Below, one piece after another: positions 24,815 through 32,443 of a DNA stretch of 64,000 nt. The notes below the pieces were generated by a model, which saw nothing but the letters and a program-made list of their open reading frames with translations, did not search any database and was not told where the DNA came from. The stretch comes from Erythrobacter litoralis (GTDB taxonomy: Bacteria > Pseudomonadota > Alphaproteobacteria > Sphingomonadales > Sphingomonadaceae). The stretch spans positions 124,001 to 188,000 of the forward strand of contig NZ_SOSI01000002.1 of assembly GCF_029760855.1 (NCBI RefSeq). Direction: 5' to 3'. Made by a program: the position numbers and the translations under genes. Position 1 is the first letter of the stretch, and each line of letters opens with the position of its first letter.

Positions 24815-26133
24815 GCCCCACCCCGTGAGCAAAGGATAGCGCGGCGAACGACGATCGCGAAAGCAAGGTAGATCACCGCGAATGCAAGAGCCACCGCCCA
24901 ACTCACTCCGATCACACCAAAGCCGACGAATAGCGCGGTAGATAAGGTCATTGCTGCTACTCCGAACAAACGAACGCCTAGTGACCAATGCGCCTTTCCG
25001 TGAGCGTGAAGGACCGGCTCGAATGCAACCGCAGCCAGGTCAAAAGACGCTGCGATCGCAAGAGGCAGCAATAACGGTGCCCCTTGGGAAAATTCCGGTC
25101 CCCCGATAAGTTCGAGAACTTGCCGACCGACCAACAATGCGATCAGGACGATGAGAGCTCCTGCCCCGAACACAATCAGGCTTATGCGGGTAATAAGCCT
25201 CTGAAATTCGGCCTCAGGAGCCTGGTGTTTCTGTCGATTCACTTCCGGGTAGATCGCCTGCGTTACGAGCGTAGCGAGCTTACTCAAAGCTTTCGCCAAT
25301 TGATCCGCAATCCGGTAGACACCGGCCGCACGGGTGCCGAGAAAATAACCTACAGCCAGCAGCGGGCCATGTTGCAGAACAGCCTGAATAGTTTGGCTTG
25401 CATAAGTCACACCGAGGAAGCCAAGTAATCCAGGGTTTTCTCTTACGGTTCGCCGCCATTGCGTTATGTCGGAGAACTTCAGGTTCCCTTTCTGGAGGCG
25501 ATAGGCAATCGCCCATAATAACCCCGCCGAGAACAATTCGATTGCCCCCCAAGCGAGAAGGAATCGAACGACTGTGGCGCCCGTATTCCATATATAGAGC
25601 GCAGCAAAGAGGCGCGCCACGGGCGTGATCGCTCCTGCTGCTACCGCCAAATCATATCGGTCGAGAACGCGGATGATTCCTGTCGGCGCGGTTCCGCGAG
25701 CAAACAGGAGCGTCGCAATGAATAAGAAAGCTGCTGTCACATAGCGAGGGTTGAGCTCGAGCTGGTCGCCGAAACCGTAAATGACAATACCGGCAAAAAG
25801 CGTACCTAGAACCGACCCGATGATGTCGATTGCCCCTCCAAATACAGCGAGGCGCGCAAACCGATCTTCCTTTTTGGCTGTAAGGTGGCGCGCGCCGAAC
25901 CGAACGATCGTTTGCCAGGTTTGAAAACCCGCGATGGCAACCATCGCCTGCGCCGTGCCGAATATCAGCGAGAAGTGCCCGAACCCTTTCAGTCCGAGGG
26001 ATCGAGCGAGTATGGCGAGGTAGACCAGGCTGACGATCGCGGCGAAGCCCTTGCCGCCAAGCAGCCACCCGATGTTTCTGATGATCCGGCGCAGCCCCTC
26101 AGAAGCGTGAATATCTTCCAGCTTTCCCGCCAT
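24811..26133 (-). CDS. Oligosaccharide flippase (polysaccharide-biosynthesis export family)
   Basis: A 440-residue inner-membrane protein with about 12-14 helices of the Wzx/MOP type. Examples are the N-terminal GGKGFAAIVSLVYLAILARS with GLKGFGHFSLIFG, and the mid-protein FLGTRAAGVYRIADQLAKAL with LATLVTQAIYPEVNRQ. It probably flips a lipid-linked polymer precursor. I choose the ATG at 26133 (MAGKLEDIHASEG), because the open frame further upstream overlaps the divergent gene's promoter region. Translationally coupled to the nucleotidyltransferase. Lower G+C than the flanking core genes. Confidence 0.82.
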   Translation of the reverse strand: MAGKLEDIHASEGLRRIIRNIGWLLGGKGFAAIVSLVYLAILARSLGLKGFGHFSLIFGTAQAMVAIAGFQTWQTIVRFGARHLTAKKEDRFARLAVFGGAIDIIGSVLGTLFAGIVIYGFGDQLELNPRYVTAAFLFIATLLFARGTAPTGIIRVLDRYDLAVAAGAITPVARLFAALYIWNTGATVVRFLLAWGAIELFSAGLLWAIAYRLQKGNLKFSDITQWRRTVRENPGLLGFLGVTYASQTIQAVLQHGPLLAVGYFLGTRAAGVYRIADQLAKALSKLATLVTQAIYPEVNRQKHQAPEAEFQRLITRISLIVFGAGALIVLIALLVGRQVLELIGGPEFSQGAPLLLPLAIAASFDLAAVAFEPVLHAHGKAHWSLGVRLFGVAAMTLSTALFVGFGVIGVSWAVALAFAVIYLAFAIVVRRAILCSRGGA

Positions 26134-26181
26134 TACGTGGCCTTGGACGAAGTGCTCGGGCAAGACAAGTCGGTCCACCGT

Positions 26182-26209
26182 TTGCGGTTTGCGGGACACA
26201 TCGTATGTA
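26182..26209 (+). promoter_or_regulatory. Candidate promoter for the glycerophosphotransferase-like gene pair
   Basis: In the 90-base gap between the divergent flippase and transferase genes, TTGCGG (26182-26187) and TATGTA (26204-26209) are 16 bases apart, resembling a sigma-70 type promoter. The start codon at 26224 would be about 8 bases from the expected transcription start, giving a very short leader. That weakens the call. Confidence 0.3.
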
Positions 26210-26223
26210 GCCGCCCTCGACTT

Positions 26224-27369
26224 ATGGAACGCGAACCCTTGCGCCTGGCCTTTCTCTTCATCGCCGAAGCCTATCAGGTATATCATGCGGCCGCGGTGAT
26301 GTTCGAATTGATGAGGCGCTCGGATATCACGGTCGACGTGTTCTACATCGATCCGGCGTCACCGGCTGCGCTCGAGCGATTGCGAAAAACGCACAATGCG
26401 GCGTCATTCGAAATGACCCGTCTGCCGAGCGGTCTTGCCGGGGCCGCCATCCAGTCGGTTCGCATCCTCGGTCTGGCGAAACCGCAGGTGCTTAGAAAAA
26501 ATGAAGCTAAGCTGAGAAAGTACGACGCCATCGTTTCGACTGAGGACGGAATTACGGCCCTGTTTCGAGATTTGCAGGAGGCCAATCGCCCGGCGCGCAT
26601 CTTGATCACGCATGGAGCGGACGCACGAGCAGTCCCGGATCGCCAGAAACGCAGAGACTGCGACCTTATTCTTGCCAAGGGCCCACGGGACGTCGCCCTT
26701 CATCTCGAGAAAGGTCACTCGGAGCCAGGCAAGATCGTCGCGGCAGGCTATCCAAAATTCACCTCCCTTTTAGCTTTGGGCCGTGACGACAAGCCCCTTT
26801 TCGCTAACAGCAATCCTACCGTTCTGTACAACTCACACAAGGAACCGCGCCAACGCAGCTGGGATCGGTTCTTCAAACCGATGGTGCATCTCTTCGAAGA
26901 ACATACAGATCGCAATCTTGTCGTGGCTCCCCATATCAAGTTGTTTCGTCGGAGACCCTCCGGCTATCGTGCCAGGATCGAGTCGCGCACTGCCGATAAC
27001 ATTAAGATCGATCTTGGCTCCGATCGATTGCTCGACGGTACGTATCTCGAGCAAGCAGATATCTATGTCGGTGACGTGAGCAGTCAGGTGTACGAGTTTC
27101 TTGCAAATCCAAGACCCTGCATTTTTCTTAACGCGCACAAGGTTCAGTGGCAGCAAGATCCGGCCTACGCCATGTGGCATTTGGGCGAAGTGATTGATGA
27201 TCCTCAAGACCTGCTTCCTGCCATTCGGCGCGCTCCTAAGCTGCATTCGGAGTTCGTCGCGCGCCAGAAAGAGGCGGCAGAGCGTTCCTTAGGCGATACG
27301 TCGCCAAACTCCGTTGTTTACGGTGCCGATCTCATAGAGACGTTCGTGCGTAATTGGCCGAAAGGATAA
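26224..27369 (+). CDS. CDP-glycerol glycerophosphotransferase-like protein (first of a tandem pair)
   Basis: A 381-residue protein with a GT-B-like layout resembling the teichoic-acid glycerophosphotransferase family. It has an N-terminal domain (LRLAFLFIAEAYQVYHAAAV), a central His-Gly element (ILITHGADARAVPD), then VLYNSHKEP, VVAPHIKLFRRR and the C-terminal YVGDVSSQVYEFLANPRP. In that family the His residues and the DxSS-like motif bind the CDP-polyol donor; extending this here is inference. No signal peptide or membrane helix; probably cytoplasmic or peripheral. ATG at 26224. Divergent from the flippase and followed by a related paralogue overlapping its 3' end. Confidence 0.55.
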   Translation: MEREPLRLAFLFIAEAYQVYHAAAVMFELMRRSDITVDVFYIDPASPAALERLRKTHNAASFEMTRLPSGLAGAAIQSVRILGLAKPQVLRKNEAKLRKYDAIVSTEDGITALFRDLQEANRPARILITHGADARAVPDRQKRRDCDLILAKGPRDVALHLEKGHSEPGKIVAAGYPKFTSLLALGRDDKPLFANSNPTVLYNSHKEPRQRSWDRFFKPMVHLFEEHTDRNLVVAPHIKLFRRRPSGYRARIESRTADNIKIDLGSDRLLDGTYLEQADIYVGDVSSQVYEFLANPRPCIFLNAHKVQWQQDPAYAMWHLGEVIDDPQDLLPAIRRAPKLHSEFVARQKEAAERSLGDTSPNSVVYGADLIETFVRNWPKG

Positions 27370-28553
27370 CGAACATTCCTAAGGTCCTTTTTCTTTTCAA
27401 TCACGATGCAGCGCATCAGGCAGCGCACATTGCCGGCATCATGGCTACTCTTGCCGAATATCGGCGGGATTGGCGAATTGAGGCCGCAGTAGGAACGCCT
27501 GATATCGAGAGGCAGGTTCGCGCTCTTGTTCCGGCGGATCAGCAAACGAAAATAGAATGGCGATCACTTGATCTTTCGGGGACTCTCGATGCTGCTTTGA
27601 CGCCATTCAATTCTTTGGCACCGGTGAAGCGTCTTGCGCGCCTTCGTCGATCGATTAGCCTTTTCGAATCTGCCGATCTGGTTGTTTCGCCGGAAAGAAC
27701 CTGTCTTGCTATCAAGCGGTTATTGATCATAAAGCATAGAAGCTCCCCGCCGTTCGTGTTCGTGCCGCACGGGGCAGGAGACCGAAGCGTAACCTATCAT
27801 CCCGATCTTGCGGGGTTCGACTACTTCCTGGTGAGCGGTCGAAAAGTGAAAGACGAATTCGTCGCTCACGGAATTGCCCAGGCTGACCAGTGCTTCATCA
27901 CGGGATACGCAAAATTCGACACCGCTTCGCCCAAAAGTTCCAACAAGCTGTTCGAAAACGACCGACCGACCGTCGTTTACAATCCCCACTTCGATCCGGC
28001 GCTCTCGTCATGGTATGATCATGGACCTGACATCCTGCGCCTTGCCGCTCAAATTCCCGACGGTTTGAATATTATTTTTGCGCCGCATGTAATGCTCTTC
28101 AGAAAGAAATTGCATGTTTCGCTCGAGCATCGCGCAGTTCGGCTAAGGCCCGAGATACCGCAGGCAGCCATCGATGCGCCGAACATCCTGATCGATACGG
28201 ACAGTCCAAGTTTGTTCGATATGACCTATACCTCTGCAGCCGATTTCTACCTCGGTGACGTCAGCAGCCAGATTTACGAGTTTCTGCGCACTCCGAAACC
28301 AAGCGTTTTCATAGATGCAAACGGTCACGGTAAAGAAGCGTACCAGTTCTGGCAGAACGGGCCAGTCGTAAATTCAGGCGTGGAGGCACTGACGAAACTG
28401 ATCGATGCAAATGAATGGAGCACCACCTTTGTCGCTAAACAGAAGGCGCTTTTCGAATACACGATGGACATCGATCCTAAGCATTCGGCGAGCGAACGCG
28501 GTGCTAGAGCGCTTGAAGAAATTCTTGCGGCTGAGATACTAGTGGATGCATGA
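27354..28553 (+). CDS. CDP-glycerol glycerophosphotransferase-like protein (second of a tandem pair)
   Basis: A paralogue of the preceding gene, about 392-399 residues. Shared elements are a Pro-His-Gly box (FVFVPHGAGDRSVTYHPDL), VVYNPHFDPALSSWYD, IFAPHVMLFRKK and FYLGDVSSQIYEFLRTPKP. The first residues (IPKVLFLFNHDAAHQAAH) look like a true N-terminus, yet no ATG or GTG lies there. The frame begins with TTG at 27354, inside the previous gene, or could start at ATT 27375, which has AAAGGA 9 bases upstream. The next in-frame ATG would remove about 30 conserved-looking residues. The 3' end overlaps the convergent HAD gene by 50 bases. The substrate is unknown, probably a polyol-phosphate or sugar-phosphate polymer. 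Confidence 0.55.
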   Translation: MAERITNIPKVLFLFNHDAAHQAAHIAGIMATLAEYRRDWRIEAAVGTPDIERQVRALVPADQQTKIEWRSLDLSGTLDAALTPFNSLAPVKRLARLRRSISLFESADLVVSPERTCLAIKRLLIIKHRSSPPFVFVPHGAGDRSVTYHPDLAGFDYFLVSGRKVKDEFVAHGIAQADQCFITGYAKFDTASPKSSNKLFENDRPTVVYNPHFDPALSSWYDHGPDILRLAAQIPDGLNIIFAPHVMLFRKKLHVSLEHRAVRLRPEIPQAAIDAPNILIDTDSPSLFDMTYTSAADFYLGDVSSQIYEFLRTPKPSVFIDANGHGKEAYQFWQNGPVVNSGVEALTKLIDANEWSTTFVAKQKALFEYTMDIDPKHSASERGARALEEILAAEILVDA

Positions 28554-29181
28554 CCTCCCATCCACGAGACTGAGCAGACAGACGCTTTCGTTCGGACCTT
28601 GAAACGAAAACCGGTTCGTCAGCGAAATCCAGCATTGGCGCATCTGCGAAACTGTCGCTTACAAACTTAATATGATCGAATGCGTCATCGCCCTGTTCTG
28701 CAAGCCAACACCGAACGCGAGCCAATTTTTCCGTTCCATAGCAATTCGAGCCCCATATCTCACCATTCTCCCAAATTGTGGCAACGACGTGCTCGATACC
28801 CAAGCGCTCCGCGAAACGGCGCGAATAAAACTCGAACGCTGCGGTAGCGAGTAGCACAGTTGTGCCCTCCTCAAGATCGGAACGAAGCATTTCAACCGGA
28901 CCGGTCATGAAGTCACCGGTCTCAAGACGCTTTACGAATGATTGTCCGAGGTATTCCAGTTCGTCTGCGGAAACGGATCCGATCATCAGGCGCATACCGA
29001 AGGTTTTCAAAGCACTTCTTGAGCAGAAACCGATCTTGTAGCCAGCCATAGCGAGCAGCCAAAGCGGCAGGAGCAATAGACGAACCGGTGCACGGTTTCG
29101 TGCGGCAAATACAAGGAAGGGCGTGAATGTGGCGCGGCGGACTAGCGTCTTGTCGAGGTCGTAAATTGCCAGCTTGCGCAT
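28504..29181 (-). CDS. HAD-IB family phosphatase
   Basis: A 225-residue haloacid-dehalogenase hydrolase of the SerB-like subclass IB. Motif I is DLDKT at 8-12 (nucleophile Asp8, acid Asp10), motif II is TVLLATAAFEF and motif III/IV KFVSDSFADAPML. A hydrophobic stretch (about residues 30-50, VRLLLLPLWLLAMAGYKIGF) suggests a membrane-associated cap, as in HAD-IB proteins linked to lipid or polymer synthesis. A phosphomonoesterase role on an alcohol or sugar phosphate for the neighbouring locus is inferred. It converges with, and overlaps by 50 bases, the transferase gene on the plus strand. Confidence 0.72.
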   Translation of the reverse strand: MRKLAIYDLDKTLVRRATFTPFLVFAARNRAPVRLLLLPLWLLAMAGYKIGFCSRSALKTFGMRLMIGSVSADELEYLGQSFVKRLETGDFMTGPVEMLRSDLEEGTTVLLATAAFEFYSRRFAERLGIEHVVATIWENGEIWGSNCYGTEKLARVRCWLAEQGDDAFDHIKFVSDSFADAPMLDFADEPVFVSRSERKRLSAQSRGWEVMHPLVSQPQEFLQAL

Positions 29182-29303
29182 AGTCGGCGCGTGGCAGGGT
29201 GCGCCTTGAAATTCAAGCGAACCCTACCGAATTGGGGTTGCAAACCTTGCGTGGCGGACACGTTTCGCTAGAGAGCTTGCAGGCAGATAGAACGGATTCA
29301 GCG

Positions 29304-30086
29304 ATGGCGACTTTCACCCTTCCCAAGAACTCGAAGATCAGCAGCAAGGGGCAAACCCACAAGGCGACAGATGCGGGCCGGGTTAAGTCGTTCAAAATCT
29401 ATCGTTACGACCCCGACAGCGGGAAGAACCCGCGCTACGATACCTTCGAGGTCGATCTCGACGCCTGCGGGCCGATGGTCCTCGATGCCCTGTTCAAGAT
29501 CAAGAACGAGATCGATCCCTCGCTCACCTTCCGGCGTTCCTGCCGCGAAGGCATCTGCGGTTCGTGTTCGATGAACATGAACGGCAAGAACGGTCTCGCC
29601 TGCACCACTGCGATCGACGATTTGAAGGGCGAAATCCGCATCACTCCGCTCCCGCATATGGAAGTGGTAAAAGACTTGGTGCCGGACTTCACGCATTTCT
29701 ACGCGCAATACGCCTCGATCCGTCCCTGGCTGCAAACCGTCTCGCCGACGCCGAGCGGCAAGGAGCGCCTTCAGTCACCTGAGCAGCGCGAACGGCTTGA
29801 CGGGCTGTACGAGTGCATTCTGTGCGCTTGCTGCTCGACTGCATGCCCCAGCTATTGGTGGAACAGCGACAAATTCCTCGGCCCGGCGATCCTGCTGCAG
29901 GCCTATCGCTGGCTGGCCGACAGCCGCGACGAGATGACCGGGGAACGCCTCGATCAGCTCGAGGACCCTTTCCGCCTCTATCGTTGCCACACCATCATGA
30001 ATTGCGCGAACGTCTGCCCGAAGGGTCTGAACCCCGCAAAGGCCATCGCCGAAACTAAGAAGATGATGGCCGAACGCGCTATCTGA
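29304..30086 (+). CDS. sdhB: Succinate dehydrogenase iron-sulfur subunit
   Basis: Electron-transfer subunit of complex II. The 260-residue protein has the [2Fe-2S] region ([16 protein letters not shown] with a later Cys in GLACTT), the [4Fe-4S] motif [16 protein letters not shown] and the [3Fe-4S] motif [17 protein letters not shown]. The start at ATG 29304 ([13 protein letters not shown]) is chosen because the open frame before it is not conserved-looking. sdhC, sdhD and sdhA are not adjacent; upstream is a divergent HAD gene, so sdhB stands apart here. Downstream genes follow within 1-4 bases. Confidence 0.96.
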   Translation: MATFTLPKNSKISSKGQTHKATDAGRVKSFKIYRYDPDSGKNPRYDTFEVDLDACGPMVLDALFKIKNEIDPSLTFRRSCREGICGSCSMNMNGKNGLACTTAIDDLKGEIRITPLPHMEVVKDLVPDFTHFYAQYASIRPWLQTVSPTPSGKERLQSPEQRERLDGLYECILCACCSTACPSYWWNSDKFLGPAILLQAYRWLADSRDEMTGERLDQLEDPFRLYRCHTIMNCANVCPKGLNPAKAIAETKKMMAERAI

Positions 30087-30087
30087 C

Positions 30088-30555
30088 GTGCCGCCCGAAG
30101 AGCTGTTCGATACCGGTCCCGATCCGGACAATCCCGGCTGGCGTCACTGGAACCTGAGAGACTCGACGCTGTTCAACGGCGCGGTGATGGGTCCGCTGAT
30201 CGCACGGCGCGACGATGATGGCAAAGCGCGCCTGCGTATGGTGCCGGAGCGGCGGCACGAGAACCTTCAGGGTATCGTCCACGGCGCGGTAACGCTGTCG
30301 TTGATTGACATAGCCCTGTTCACGACGATGCATTTTGCTGGCAGCGGCAATGCGGGGCCGTCTGTAACGCTCGAACTTTCGACCCAGTTTGTCGGTGGCG
30401 GCGACCCCAAACGCCCCCTCGATGCGGTAACGGAAATCGTGCGAGAAACCGGCAAGCTCGTTTTTATCCGCGGCATGGTCGAGCAGGAAAGCGATGTGGT
30501 CGCATCCTTCTCAGGCATCATTCGCAAGATGAACCGGCGCGCGATCCCATCATGA
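30088..30555 (+). CDS. PaaI-type hotdog-fold thioesterase
   Basis: A 155-residue acyl-CoA thioesterase-like protein. The hotdog signature NLQGIVHGAVTLSLID, with the conserved His-Gly and the Asp of the following helix, is present, followed by TLELSTQFVG and a beta-rich end (EIVRETGKLVFIRGMV). The start is GTG 30088, one base after the sdhB stop; the stop overlaps zapE (ATGA). The substrate is unknown. Co-transcription with sdhB and zapE is likely from the spacing. Confidence 0.8.
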   Translation: MPPEELFDTGPDPDNPGWRHWNLRDSTLFNGAVMGPLIARRDDDGKARLRMVPERRHENLQGIVHGAVTLSLIDIALFTTMHFAGSGNAGPSVTLELSTQFVGGGDPKRPLDAVTEIVRETGKLVFIRGMVEQESDVVASFSGIIRKMNRRAIPS

Positions 30556-31667
30556 GCGGCATTCTCGCGCGGTATCGCGATCTCGTCGCAAGGGACGAAT
30601 TGCACGCGGATGCGGATCAGGAGGCGGCGGCCGAGCGATTGCAGCTTTTACAGGACGAGCTCGAACAGCGCAAAGACACAGGTTTCTTCTCCAACCTGTT
30701 CGGCGGGAAGAAACACCAATTACGCGGCGTGTATATGTGGGGCGGCGTCGGGCGCGGGAAATCCATGCTGATGGACCTGTTCGTCGAAACGCTGGACATA
30801 AATGAAAAGCGCCGCGTGCATTTTCACGCGTTCATGCTCGAGGTTGATCGGCTGATCAGTCACGAACGTACGCGGCGCGCAGGCAATCCGATCGCCCCGG
30901 TCGCGGCGAAGATCGCCAGTGAGGCACGTTGCCTGGCTTTCGACGAAATGGTTGTCACCAATACTGCCGATGCGGCGATTATGGCCCGCCTGTTTACCGC
31001 GCTCATCCGCGACGAGGGGGTGATCGTCGTCACTACCAGCAACCGTCCGCCGAAGGACCTTTACAAGGACGGGCTCAATCGCTCGCTATTTTTGCCCTTC
31101 ATCGATCTGGTGGAGGCGGAACTCGACGTGCTGCCGCTCGATGGGCCCACCGACTACCGGCTCGACCGACTTGGTGATCTTGACACTTGGCATACGCCCT
31201 TGGGCGAAGCGGCGACCGGGCAAGTGCGTGAGGCATTCTTCCGCCTGACCGATTACGAGCCGGAAGATGCGGACAATGTGCCATCCGCCGAACTCGATCT
31301 CGGCGGCGGGCGCACGTTGCATGTTCCCAAGAGCCTGAAAGGCGTCGGCGTGTTCAGCTTCAAGCGGTTGTGCGGCGAAAATCGCGGGGCGGCCGATTAC
31401 CTCGCCGTCGCTCACGCCTATCATACCGTCATCGTCGTGGGTATCCCGCGCATGGGTCCGGACAATCGTAATGAAGCGATCCGCTTCACCAAGCTGATCG
31501 ATGCTTTGTACGAGAACAAGGTTAAGCTTTTCGCGGCGGCCGAAGCCGAACCCGAAGACCTTTACGTGACAGGCGACGGAGCATTCGAGTTCGCACGGAC
31601 CGTCAGCCGGCTGAAGGAAATGCAGAGCAGCCAATACATGGCGCAAGGCCACGGCGCCGACGCTTGA
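30552..31667 (+). CDS. zapE: Cell division protein ZapE (AFG1-like ATPase)
   Basis: A 371-residue P-loop ATPase of the AFG1/ZapE family, which acts on the FtsZ ring and in membrane-protein quality control. It has Walker A GGVGRGKSM (Lys70-Ser71) within YMWGGVGRGKSMLMDLF, and the conserved HFHAFMLEVDRLI. Walker B is CLAFDEMVVTNTADAAIM, followed by VVTTSNRPPKDLYKDGLNR. The family usually ends with LYxGxxxFEFART; here DLYVTGDGAFEFARTVSRL. Coupled to the thioesterase gene. Confidence 0.93.
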   Translation: MSGILARYRDLVARDELHADADQEAAAERLQLLQDELEQRKDTGFFSNLFGGKKHQLRGVYMWGGVGRGKSMLMDLFVETLDINEKRRVHFHAFMLEVDRLISHERTRRAGNPIAPVAAKIASEARCLAFDEMVVTNTADAAIMARLFTALIRDEGVIVVTTSNRPPKDLYKDGLNRSLFLPFIDLVEAELDVLPLDGPTDYRLDRLGDLDTWHTPLGEAATGQVREAFFRLTDYEPEDADNVPSAELDLGGGRTLHVPKSLKGVGVFSFKRLCGENRGAADYLAVAHAYHTVIVVGIPRMGPDNRNEAIRFTKLIDALYENKVKLFAAAEAEPEDLYVTGDGAFEFARTVSRLKEMQSSQYMAQGHGADA

Positions 31668-31737
31668 AGCGCCGCTGCACAGACCATATCTCGCACCCGT
31701 TCCGGCGGCTCGCTCTCCCGCCGATGTGGAAATTTCT

Positions 31738-32436
31738 ATGATCGATATTCGACCGTTCGACAGTCTGGGCCATGCAGATCACGGCTGGCTCGATGCCCGA
31801 CACCATTTCAGTTTCGCGAATTATCACGATCCTTCGCGCATGGGCTGGGGCGCCATCCGCGTATGGAATGACGATACGATCGCTGCGCAATCCGGCTTCC
31901 CGCCCCATCCGCATCGCGACATGGAAATCGTGACCTTCGTGCGCAATGGAGCAATCAGTCACCGCGACAGTCTCGGCAATGAAGGCCGCACCGGCGCGGG
32001 CGACGTACAAGTCATGAGTGCTGGCACCGGCATTACGCACGCCGAATTCAATCTAGAGGACGAGGCGACGACACTGTTCCAGATCTGGATCCTGCCCGAT
32101 CGCAACGGTGAAGCTCCGGGATGGGGCCAACGCGAGTTTCCTGCCGCCACACGCGACGGCAATTTCGTCGTCCTAGCGAGCGGAACCCCGAATGTGGACG
32201 ATGCGCTCTCGATCCGCTGCGACGCCAAGGTGGCGGCGGCGACACTCGAGAAAGGCCAGGCGGCCGTTTGGGAGACATCCGGAAAGCGACATCAATATCT
32301 GGTTGCCACGAAGGGGCCTGTAATCGTCAACGGCGAAAGGGCCGAACCCCGGGATGGCATCGCCATAACCGGCGAAACCCAAATTCGCGTCGAGGCGGAG
32401 GAAGACTCGGAAATCGTATTAGTCGACGCGCGTTGA
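31738..32436 (+). CDS. Pirin-family protein (quercetinase-like bicupin)
   Basis: A 232-residue pirin. The four metal ligands are all present at His57, His59 (PPHPHRDMEIVT), His101 and Glu103 (GITHAEFN), the same numbering as E. coli YhhW. The N-terminal cupin holds the metal; the C-terminal cupin is degenerate as usual. Activities reported for the family include quercetin dioxygenase and regulatory interactions; the role here is unknown. ATG 31738 is preferred over a GTG four codons upstream. Convergent with the XrtA-associated ATPase, 7 bases apart. Confidence 0.92.
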   Translation: MIDIRPFDSLGHADHGWLDARHHFSFANYHDPSRMGWGAIRVWNDDTIAAQSGFPPHPHRDMEIVTFVRNGAISHRDSLGNEGRTGAGDVQVMSAGTGITHAEFNLEDEATTLFQIWILPDRNGEAPGWGQREFPAATRDGNFVVLASGTPNVDDALSIRCDAKVAAATLEKGQAAVWETSGKRHQYLVATKGPVIVNGERAEPRDGIAITGETQIRVEAEEDSEIVLVDAR

Positions 32437-32443
32437 TTGCAGG

